Source: Undaria pinnatifida (lineage: Eukaryota > Sar > Phaeophyceae > Laminariales > Alariaceae). Taken from it: DNA of 64,000 nt. Location: NCBI GenBank assembly GCA_012845835.1, contig JABAKD010000004.1:12277022-12341021 (forward strand), given 5' to 3'. Position numbers and translations under genes: made by a program. Positions within the stretch are counted from its first letter, which is position 1, and the number at the start of each line of letters is the position of its first letter. This document shows positions 23,601 to 35,600 of the stretch, piece after piece. The notes under the pieces are model-generated. The model had not been told where the DNA came from. It saw only the letters and a list, made by a program, of their open reading frames with translations, and searched no databases.

Positions 23601-26600
23601 CCGGGGGTTTAGGAACGCACGTCCTATGTCCCGCAAGGGACGGGGTGAAGGTGAAGGTGAAGGTGGAGTCTACCTAGGCAGTTCTATTGTCGTCGCCGTT
23701 ATGGCATTTGTAGGATGTCGCCTGTAATGACGGGGAATGGCTGTATTGCTGCTCTATTGCTCTATTGCTGCGGGTAAAGCTGTTTTGAGGAGGGCACACG
23801 TAAACTCAAAGCTGCTTACGGTTGCTATCGTCATCTGGGCTCTGGTAGACAATGCAGCCGTTTGCTATATATTACTATAGACTATAGGAGTACTATATAT
23901 TACTCCATGTTACTCTATATTACTATATATTACTATATATTACTATATATAGCTATATATTACTATATATTAGTGTAGACGTGTTTGGTCTGTGGACCAA
24001 GGTCGCAGCAGGGAGGGTTACTCCAGGCTTCATTGAGAGCAGCGTGACAAATAAGTGAAGGGAGTGATTTGCGAAGTTACTGAGCGCGAATGGTAGAAAT
24101 GGTCAACTCTTGCAAAGCAACAGGGAAGGCAGTGAGGCAGTCACGCGGGTGCCCCCCAACTGCTGAAAATGAGCAATATCCCTCAAACTGCTCCACCCCC
24201 CCTGCTGGGGTTGGCGTCGGTTGGCAGCGGCGCTGTAAACACGCCTCTACAGTAGCTACGTGGGCTGGAGCACCAGGGTACTGTCTTTTTTTCTTTCTTT
24301 CTCGCTTTTATGCTTGGCTGTAACGGAGATAGTGGATGAGGTAGATGATACCTGGTGTCGTGCGGAGTGGAAAACCTTAACTTCGCGCAAGGGGGGTGGT
24401 ATAACATACAGGAATGTGCATATGAAAACGCACCCACGAGGCAGTTGTGTGGTATCCCCATTGCTGTCTTTGGAAAATGCCACAGGAGAAAAGAAACAAA
24501 CTGATTCGAAGCTGTGATGCGATATGCAAGAACGTACGCACAAGGCGCGGAAATCCGCCTCGCGAGTGGTCCTTAGCAGGATGCAGCTCACCTTCATGTG
24601 ACTCGCCGAACCCCTCACGGGCGCTTTGCGCGATGTCTGCCTGGCCGGTGGGAACCCGACATGCTCTCTTCCGGCATTGTAGGGGTGCAAAGATCGAATA
24701 GGGTCTACACCGTATGGTCTTAAGACTAGGACTATGCATGAACTGACCCTAATCCTAACTCCCCAGGATATAAGATACTTGGTAAATGTTTTTTAATGTA
24801 ATCTATGGAGGAAACGCACTAAGCGCCTAAATGTTGGAGGTGTCTTTATAAGGAGTAGGAGCGGTGTTCCATCTTGAAAATGATGGGTGGTCAACGGTCA
24901 CATGACTAACTCAAGCAATAAATGAGTGCGACCCCCTTAACGCGCCCTCCCCATACCCTAACCCATTCCCTCACCCTAACCCTAAGGCAGTGTGTCCTTG
25001 TGGTTTCCAGCTGAGGCAGTAGAATTTTGGCTCGCTCGTGTTTTTCCGTGTGAACTTCCGAAGAGTTAGTCGTGAGGTTGAATATATATAGGGTTAGGGT
25101 TAGTTATATATATTCAGCAACGCTGTTCTTGACGTCATGGCGCTGTTCATTGCCAGCAAACGGCGGGAACCCGACGCGATCTTTTGCCGTTTGCGTCGAA
25201 CTTTATCATGCATCTGTAATAGCTGGCGATGGATATTTGGATACCTTCGAAGGCTTTAGCGGAGAGAGGCAGCCTTCCGGTAGTGTTCCACCAGGCCAGG
25301 TGAGCGTCGCGCCTCTCGTTGAATCCGGTGGTACGTTTTATGCTGATCCTGGTCCCTAACTATGCTGGTGTCGCGGGGGTGCTGTATCAGCAAAAATTTG
25401 CCACGCCGTAGGCTGCGGTGCCGAATTGTGATCGGCCTGCCACGTCATCGCTGGTAGTTCTGCATTCATCGGCGACGCTGTTGCCCGGGAAAGAGCGGCT
25501 GAAACGGCTCTTTGCTCCCTACCTTAGAACGGCTCCGCGTTTTTTCTATCCCGCTCTATTTTTCGTGTCTGGTGGCTCCTATCCTTGCCCTGCTGGTACA
25601 CCCCGGTCTTTGGTTCCACCCCCCCTCCCCCTAAACCGCCTATATATCTACGCCAACTCCCAAGGTACTACCGCTCAGCAACCCTTCGGTGGCAGTTCAA
25701 CCTAATCGTCAACAGAGGGAAGCCATTTTTGCACCCCGATCGTTCGTTTCACCCCCCCCTCCCCCTAACCCGGTCTGTTTTTATACCAACTCCCAACCCT
25801 AAGCCGCCTACATCTCTCTACCAGCTGCCAAGGTACATATTTCTGTGCCAAAACCCGAAGATAAACTGCTTTTGTTTCTATGCCCACTCCCGACCATTGC
25901 CTATCGGGTATGTTTCTATGCCAACTCCCAAAACCTAAACCGCCTATATATCTGCTAACTCCCAAGGTAAACCCGCTTAGCAACCCTTCGGTGATCATTC
26001 AACCTGATCGTAAACGGAGAGGACCCGCTATTTCACCAGTCTTTTAACCCCCCCAACCCCCCCCCCGCCTATTTTGCTATGCTAACTCCCAGCCAAAAAC
26101 CACCTAAATGTATCTCTACTCCAACTTCCAATGTACATATTCATATGCCAATTCCGAAATCTAAACCTCCTACTTCGAAATATACGTCTATTCCAACTCC
26201 CATGGTGCTTATTTCTACGCCTACTCCCAGCTCAAAACCGCCTGTATGTCTGTGCCAACTCCCAAGGTACTGCCGCTCGGCAGCCCTTCGGTGGCCGTTC
26301 AACCAGCCCCCACCCCTAAACCGCCTGTATATTTCAACTGAAACCGCCTGTATCTGTGCCAACCCCAAAGGTACTGCCGCTCGGCAGCCGTTCGATGGCC
26401 GCGCAACCAACTCCCACCCCTAAATCGCCTATATATCTATATACCAATTTCCAAGCTTTTACCGCTCACCTAAACATCCGTGGTAGGTTTCTATGCCAAC
26501 TCCAAACCTTTAGTCGCCTAGATCTCTATCCCAAATCCCAAGGCACTACAACTCTCAGCTAAATATATTATGGTATGTTTCTATGCCATTCTCTCAACCT

Positions 26601-29600
26601 TAAACGGCCTATCTGTATGCCACCTCCACCCCCCCCAACCCCAATAAACCGCCTACGCGTCAAACCCAACCCCCAACCCGACACCGCCTTTACCTCTATG
26701 CCAACTCCCCAAGGTACTACCGCTCAGCAACCCTTCGATGGCCGTTCAACCTGATCGTCAACGGAGGAAAGCCGATCAGCTTCATCAACGACCCTTTCTT
26801 CAAGAGCTTTCTGTCATACGACATGATTCTTGTTTCCGTTGACGTTCGCGGCACGGGGGCTTCTTTTGGGACGCACCCGGGGCCCTGGAGCCCCGAAGAG
26901 CAGCAGGTGTCGATTACAGTTACAGTGTTACAGTGGGTACCCCGATTTAACGCCTTTGCAACTGGAAACCCTCTTTTTTGTGCAAAATTGCTTGAAGTTG
27001 GTATAGGGAGGGATTTGGGGGCTCTTAAGGGGTTAAGAGCGCACCGTGACAAGCAAGCCCAAACATGCGCTCTTAATTGCAAAGCGCTCTCATCTGTAGT
27101 GGGCAATATATGGCCTTTAATGTGGCGGGTCATGCCGAGATGACCGCTCTTAACTCCGGAATGGTCTTAACTCGGGGTACCCGTTGTGCACAGCTTTACC
27201 TGTGATGTGTTGACGTTTTTCTTAAAGTGCTTGGTATGTGACAGTATGTGAAAGTATGTGACGGTATGTGATAGTATGTGACAATATGCGACAGTATGTG
27301 ACGGTATGTGACAGTATGTGATAGTATGTGATGGCGTGTGACAGTATGTGATAGTATGCGACAGTATGTGCCAGTATGTGCCAGTATGTGCCAGTATGTG
27401 CCAGTATGTGCCAGTATGTGACAGTATGTGACAGTACGTGATAGTATGTGACAGTATGCGACAGTATGTGACAGTATGTGACAGTATGTGCCAGTATGTG
27501 CCAGTATGTGACAGTATGTGACGTACGTGATAGTATGTGACAGTATGTGATGGTACGTGACAGTATATGACAGTATGCGACAGTATGTAACAGTGTGTGA
27601 CAGTATGCGACAGTATGCGACACACGTGCTATGGTAGAGGTGCGCCATGGTATTTTATAAGATTATTCTAACAACGCCAGCTTTGAGTTCGACGAATTCA
27701 GGGTCGATACTCATCTTTGCAAGCTGCGTATTACATCGATCGCCCGTTTTTAGTAAGTTTCATGAGGCAGGACCTAAAATAAGATGTAATACTTGGATAA
27801 GGTACACCACGATATTTTCTGAGGCTGCTTGTTACGTAAGGAGCTCTGCGCATAATATATATATATATCTTTATCTATATATCTATACGTTGGGTACCCC
27901 GATTCAAGAGCGCCCCGTGACAAGCAAGTCAAACAAGTTAACTACACTTTGCTCTTATCTTTAGTTGGAAATACATACCAGGTAGCTCTTTAGTTATAAG
28001 GCGTGACATGCCGATTTGACCGCTGTGTTGCGTTTCCAATGCTGTTATCGTGGGCACTGTTAAGATCGGTCAAATCGGGGTACCCACTGTATTACTGTAA
28101 TACTGTAATACTGTAATATACGTATTGCGAAGACAACGGACGGCAATCCATCGGTTTTGGGGTAAGGTGAGTAAGGGAGGGAGGGAGTCTCGTCACTCAG
28201 GAAAAAAAATGGCGAAAAAAATCGCAACCTCTATCGTAGGGCGCTTGATGTACCTTAACCACTAGTACCTACTAGTACCTACTAGTACTGCTAGTGCTGC
28301 TACTACTACATATGGCGATTTCGAGAAGCGGATGCAGTCGCCTTGTCTTGCAACGCGTTTCGCTTCTGACCTAGGGCGCGGTGGTGCGGGGTTGCGTCTT
28401 GCGAGCAGGACTCTATGGAGGTGCTGGATTGGATCGACCGTCAGTTGTGGAGCAACGGCAAGGTGGCCTTGTGGGGGGCGAGCTACGAGGGCACCAGCGC
28501 CTTCTTCACCTCCCTGCTGCGACATCCCACCGTGGTATGTATGTATCTGGTATGCTACATACTGCGGAAGTTTGATCGCTATTTTTGTCATCTTCGGTTG
28601 TTTTGTTGTTGTTTTATCGCCTGGTGGTTGTTGTTTGTGCTGTGCCCGAGAACCCTAGCCGTAGATGGGCCTTGTGGGGCGCGAGGTACAATGGCACCGG
28701 CGCATTTTTCACCGCGCGGCTGAGGCATTTCACCGTGCTGCTTCGGGTATCATACAGTTTTTTTTTCTGTTTCTGTTTCTGTTTCTGTTTCTGTTTCTGT
28801 TTCTGTTTCTGTTTCTGTTTCTGTTTCTGTTTCTGTGTCTGTTTTTGTGTTGGTAGCTATGTGTTCGGTTTTTCGCCTCATTCTCCTTTCGAGGTCTATA
28901 AAGCGGTTTCCATCTCCAGCGAGGGGTTTTTCGGGGATGACATCGTGTCATTCCCTTCAGGGGATTTTTTTGCGCACCCTGGCTCATCAATGGTTGTTTT
29001 CCCGACGCGATCTCTCGGACCCTTCAGGTATGCTGCTGCCCGATGTTTTTCTTCTGGGATGTGTTCGATGACGTCTCGCACCCAGGAGGGGTCCCGATGA
29101 AGCACTTCTCCAGTAACTGGCAGGTGCGTTTGCAGCAGACGGCAACGACCTGTCTTCGACAAACGAAAACGGTGCACGTCTTGGTAGCTCGGTCGGATTT
29201 GCCTAAAACGACGCCAGCCTGACTTTGAGAAACGTTTTCTACAGTAGCTAGGGCCGTGGCGGGAAACGGCCAGGACTGCAAACTTGATCATTTTATGGAT
29301 GATGTGTTTGATGGATGGCTATTTTATGGGTGCTTATTTATGATGGGCGATTGTTGGATGGATGGCTATTGAATGGGTGCTTGTTTGATGGATGGTTATT
29401 CGAGGGATGACTGTCTGCGGATTGGATCGTTAGGGGAGGGACACGCATGAAAAGGCGACCGTGACGGCTACAAGAAACCAAAGGAAACGTTACCCGAGGC
29501 GTTTTGGTCCCGATTAGTGTTGGGGCTCTGCGTGTTGAAGCGTTGAACGGTGGCAACTTTTTCCGCCGACGGTGCCGACTAAACCTGCAATTAAACAATG

Positions 29601-32600
29601 CCACTGTGGCCGATAATAGCAATGTATACCTGGTTATATATTTTTTCTTTATTCCATTTATTATCCTGGCACTACTCTCGCCCTCGCTCCCAGCAGTAAC
29701 TCAGATCCGGGGTCACATGGCGGGCCCTCCTCCCCCCTCCCCGCTACGGTAGTGCCTTCATTTTATTGCGAGAAGAATTCGGCATTTTCTTCCCTCGTCG
29801 ACTCGCATCGAATTGTACCTACCCACGCTGCTAGGCGCTCTCAGCAGTTGATCCTTTTTTGTGGTTGTTTTATTTTTACATATAAAGTCAAAGTCTCACC
29901 ACGGTAGGAATCGAACTAAAGGACCAACGCTAGTAGTTAGTATTCGAAGGTAGCCACTAGACCCCCGGGGCGACCGGCCAATATACATATATATGTATAT
30001 GTGTATGTATATATGTATACGTATGTATATGTGCTGTTTGATGTTGAGGCGTGCTACGATAGGCGAAGCACATGTCGGCCATCTCCTCGTCTGAGTAAGT
30101 AGGCAATATCATAGAATAGCATGTGATGTGATGGGCTATTTCAACGTTATGCGCCTACTAAATGTGAATGTATCATAATAGGTGTCATAACTAGTCGTTG
30201 AATCCTTCCGCATACGTAACAGGTGTCGCGACGGGTGTCGCCACGGGTGTCGCGACGCCTATGACCTAGTAATACTGGTACTAGATGCCGTAACGCATCG
30301 TTGAAGGCCTACGCAAACGTGGCAGATGCTACTGCACTTAGTTACAAACCGTTGGTACGTCACAGGTGTCATGACGAGTGTCGCGACGCTTAACACCTAG
30401 TGATATAGGTACCAGATGCCGCAACGCATCGTTGAAGGCCTAGACAAACGTGAAATATGCTACTGCACTTAGTTACATACCATTTTTACGTTACAGGGGT
30501 CATGGCGAATCGCTGAATCCCTGAGCAAACGGGGCAGGTGCTCCGACACTTGGCATTTAGCGATCGGGGAAAACAAATTGGATGTGAGCTGGCTGGCTAC
30601 GTACAAGTCGCCGATTAGCTATTAACTGGCTACTAATGTATAAGGTCGCCCCGGTGGCGTATCAGGTTATCCTCTAGCCTATATAGTGAGTTCGAATCCC
30701 CCCGAGTGCATACTTGTATAAATTCGTGGGGAATTTTTTCTTGTGCACAAATTGACATGCGGAAAACGCGACGACGAATCGCTGAATCCCTGAGCATACG
30801 GGACAGGTGCTCCGACGCTTAGCATTTAGCGATCGGGGAAAACAAATTGGGTGTGAGCTGGCTGGCTATAAGTCGCCGTTTAGCTGTTAATTGGCTACTA
30901 ATGTGTAAGGTCGCCCCGGTGGCGTATCAGGTTATCCTCGAGCCTGGTACAGGTCAGTTTCGTGGGTTTGAATCCCCCCGAGTGCATGCTCGTATAAATT
31001 CGTGGGGACTTTTTTTGTGCACAAATTGACTTGCGGAAAACGCGAGAGCGTGAGTTAGCAACACTCGATGAAAAATCGACGAGCAGTGGGATTGCTGAAC
31101 CCTATGCGCGATAAAGATTGAAGGCAAGAACCGGGGGGGAGAAGGGACGACACCTGTGACCACGGCTTGTCCAGAAGCTGGAAAGTAGAAGTGTGAATAT
31201 ATAATGACAGTATGCTCAGGGATTGAACGATTCGTTATGGCGCCTGTTTTGGCGTATGTGCAGGGGTTCAACGATGCGTTAGACTCTGGTTGGGTGCAAA
31301 GCACGGGGTGGATGGCCAGAATTTTCTTGGAAGGGGTTACTCCAGTCACGCCAGAAGACTCGTGGGGCTACCAGGCCAACCAAGCTATCATCGGGCACAA
31401 GTGAGATTGATCTACGCCTCGGACAAATAGGTCACCATCGAGATGGTCATTTTACCAGGTATAACTGAGTAATGCTCAAGGACGATTCTCATTTGTTGTA
31501 ATTTGCTCGTTTGGCTGCTGTCGACCGTCAGCTACCAGGTATGACTGGAACATCTTTTGGCACGATCGCGTTGGGTACATGTTGCTCTCTCCGCTGTTTT
31601 CAATCGTTATTTACCAGGGATAGCTGGGATACACTATACACTATGCTAACAAATTAGCTCAATATTTCTCTTTCCTCCGTTGTCGACCGTTTTTACCTGA
31701 GGTAACTGAAGCACCCTCGAGGACAATTACGTTTGCTATGTTTTTCTTTCTAGGCTATATCTTGCTCTCTCGGCTGTTGTTGACCGTTACTTTCCAGAGA
31801 TAACTGGAGCATCCTGAAGGACGATCACATTCGCTATATGGACGACACATCCAAGCACACGGGCAGGATGGTTAGCTCCGCTTGCGTTAACCAGGCGGTG
31901 CACGAGCTTCTAGTCGCACAAGGGATCTGTCACGGGTCACCTTCTCAAGGCAAACCCTCCGCAAAGGCTGCAAAGGTATGGTGAACTCGTGCTACAATAG
32001 GGATCGTGACGTGCATTGTTTGTTGCAGTTTTTCCTTCCCAGCGTCCGAACGGTCGATACCCCTCCCCCCCCCGCCTCCTCTCCCTCTTCCTTCCTCTAC
32101 AAGGGAGCGTAAGAGGGCATCGTTTTTACTGATGGTGTGATGAGAGCGGTGTGATGAGAGCGGTGTGATGAGAGCGGTGTGATGAGCGCGGTGTGATGAG
32201 AGCGGTCCAGAAAGGAGCCGCCTGAAACGCGTCACCGTGTCACCTGCACAGTGTTCCGCGATGTCAGGTCCTTTGTCCCAACTATTAATAGTGCGTCCCC
32301 GTTTAGCCCTGCACTCCCGTTTTTGGCGAAAACACACATGGAGTTTTCGACTCTTGCAAGGCTCCCCTTGGGGTGGTGGTTCGCTTCAAATCCCCGGGGG
32401 TGTCTTTGTTAGTAGCTGAAAAGGGAGGGAACACGAAACACTCTAGAGAACGAAATAACAAATATTAGCCACGGACCTGGCGAGTAACCCGGCAAGAACC
32501 ACAGAGTGTTCATAGCTGAAATCGAGTTTGTAGCTTAGTCTACGTATTATTTTGAACAATGGAAAAATAAACTTGAGGTGTGATGATGATGTGTGATGTG

Positions 32601-35600
32601 TGATGTGTGATGTGTGATGGTGAGATCGACCAGAAATGATTTTTTTAATAATACTCGGCTTTGCAAGCTGCGTGTGATCAGTGATACTTCGATCGCGCGT
32701 GTTACGGGGGGTGTATACCCTCGTGGAGGACTACAGGTCGGTGACAGACTCCCCTGCGAATCCAAGGGTCAACAAGACTAAGACGTTCAGCCTTGTTCTG
32801 CTCACGGACCTGTATATCCCGCATTGAGGGGGACAAAACCAGACTTCTGTGGAACTCAAGTATGCATGAAACACGAAGTGTTATAGTGTAAGTTAACTTT
32901 TGAAGTGGGCTACTTGGGTGTGTACCAGGTTTGTGCGCAAGTCCCTGTGTACTCCCTGTGTATGTGGCAGGCCAGCGGAGGTCCAGCTGGTGCTGTCGAG
33001 TCATCATGGAACATGCGGTGGACGCCGATCGCTACTGTTCCGAAGTGATCTCTCTTGTACTCTTGATGCAATGCAACGACTAGGTAGTAATATGTAGTAA
33101 TATGTAGTAATATGTAGTAATATTGACTAATGGTTCATTGTTAGGATGATTTAGGGATTTAGAAGAGGGTTAACACCCCGCCAATGCACAAGTAACACTA
33201 CCTCGCCCCTTCCCCTGCCCCCCTCCCTCCCCGCTCTGCCGCGATTGGGCATGCCCTCTAGGTGTTCAGGTCACCATCGCCAGACAAAGACACAGTCGAC
33301 AACTTGGAGAACAATACCGACCAGTCAGGCGTTGCGTTGATAGAGACAGTGCAGGAGCGAAAACACCCGAACACTCCCCGCGAACCAAAAAAAGCGGCTG
33401 TTTCGGCAGGCGCTCCATTGATAGAGCCAGCGCGGACAGGGGAGGGGGCCGTTGCCGAGAAAAATTTCTTGACGGGCGGCGCAAGCGATACTGGAAGCAC
33501 GGTAAAATCGAGCGTGCCACGTGGGGAGCGGGAACCAACAGGAGTCGAGGAGACCGTTGATGCGGGGGATGCCCAAGGCTGCGGCGGTGCGCCCACTAGA
33601 CGCGGAGAGAATGGTGTAGCTCTGGTGAGTGCTGCGATTTCTGATGGCGCTGTCCTCGGTGAAGGGGTTGGTGAGGGTGGGATGCTTGCTGAGGGGCAAC
33701 AGAGTGGCAGTCTCGACAGGGGACGTGAAAGGAACCATCTAGACAGAGGTCAGAGGCTGGAGGAGACACTGCCGTTTTATCTGCACGTTTCAGGCTGGCT
33801 TGATGCCTCGGCGCACGCGGCAGTGATGGCCTTCATGACGCTCCCGTGCAGGTGGAGTGTGTTTTTTGCTTTTTTTTTATTTGCACGTGCCCGGCTGGGT
33901 CAACCCTTTTACTAACATTGCAATTTTTCATGCACTAATTCCAAGTGGTTTCCCTCCAAAAACGTGGGTGCAATACTTCCAGAAGGAAAGAAGATACCCG
34001 GGCAAACGGACGGTTACAGCATCGACCATACACGAGCATCCCAGCTTTGGGGTATGGGGTGTGTCCGAGCCGTAGCGTAGGGACCTTTCATGATAAGACA
34101 CCGCTGCAGCATGGTGATACTACTATTAGTATTCTACACGTTCTTTCTAGTCGGAAAAACGTCGTTTCTGTCTCTATACTTGAATCAAGATATATTTGAT
34201 ATAATCAAGTCTGAAGGGGGTTAAGGCTTTGGCGTACGCGGCAGTGGTGGCCCTCATGGACCTCCCGTACCGGTAGAGTTTTCGGAATGAAGACAAAACG
34301 ACAGCCGCCCACGTAAAGCTGAACCAAACTGAAGTTTTTTCAGCCGATCGCCCGTAGTAACGCTTTAGACAACTGTGCCTACGTTGTTGAGATGTCGGGA
34401 GCTAATTGCTTGTAGTTGGTGAAAGAGGTGTTTCGCAAGTGGTATAAAAGGGTTAGGCGCTGCATTGCTTCATGTTGCAGCATCAGTCACTGTGCTTGTG
34501 ACGTTTTGTCGATGGTATGTTTTTTATTGGCAGAGGCGCTGAGCTTCTTGTGGGACCGTGGAATCATGGAGGGCACCAGCATGTTCGGCCTCACCACATC
34601 ACCACTATGTCGAAGTGAGTATCAATGGTTCCATACATTGGATAGATCGCGGTCGAGATTATCTACAACATATCCTGTATTTGCCGTTGCGAGATGTTGT
34701 GAAAAAACCGTATCATACAGGTTCACCTGACGTAGATGATCTAGATCGTGCAGATCAACTAGTTGTGGCCTCATCGCATCAGCACCAGATCCAAGCGATT
34801 ATCGTCTTGTCAATGGGGTATGGATGTTATTTGGTTTGCTATTATTAACGGTAAGGTATACCGCAGCCCGTGGCGCCGTTCCCTAGGCCAATTAATTACG
34901 GCGGTGAAACGCGGTGCATGCATTTTTTGTACGTGCTTTTTCTTCCATCGAGATGCTTTGTTAGCCTTTTTTTCGCCACGGCGTAGGTTTTCAGGGAAAC
35001 GAGCTACTACTAATGTGAGAACATCATGGTCACGACAAGGCAATGGTACCTTCCTCCCTTCCTTCCTTCCTTCCTTCGTTCATACATACATCGGACAGAT
35101 CACGATTTAGATCATCTAGATAATAATAGACCATCTCGATCATATACATCGTCTAGATCCTATCGCTGCCGTTATGAGGTGTTGTGCAAGAGCCGTGCCA
35201 GTATCGATCCCTCTTGGCGAACATTCGGGCAAGGGCCGTGTCGTACCGTTCCCACCTTGCTAACATGATGTACGTCGTACAGATCATGCAGTTAGGCCTC
35301 ATCACGTCGCCATCAGGTTCAAGGGAGTATCGCGTTGCTAATGGACGATACGCCAAGGGCTACGCTTTACTGTTGGACTGGCCGAGTTAGTCGTCCAAGT
35401 CGATTACGAGTGCGCTCCTCTCCAGTTGGCTCGGAAGGGGTCAAGGAATAGAAACGTGCGATATTTACAACACAGCTAGTATCTTAAAGCCCCAGCCGGC
35501 ACGGTACCCTCACATGTTGGCCTAAAACGTATTGCTTGTGTTGTAACGATCGCAAGTAGATCCTGAATTATTACGTGTTGTTGCCAACTATTCGGCAGGT

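Noticed and set aside
22668..23727. 300-codon open frames on both strands (DPTRP, GRVGS)
   Set aside because: Produced by the stop-free CCCGA pentamer in all phases; no unique sequence is involved.
28870..29000. Possible decayed copy of hydrolase exon 6 upstream of the real exon
   Set aside because: 'tcccttcagggg' and 'ggggatgacatcgtgtc' resemble parts of exon 6, but the order and spacing do not align well enough to count.
31840..31860. YMDD resembling the reverse transcriptase active site
   Set aside because: The segment is hydrolase exon 8 (DNWSILKDDHIRYMDDTS), in phase with its neighbours; no other RT motif is nearby.
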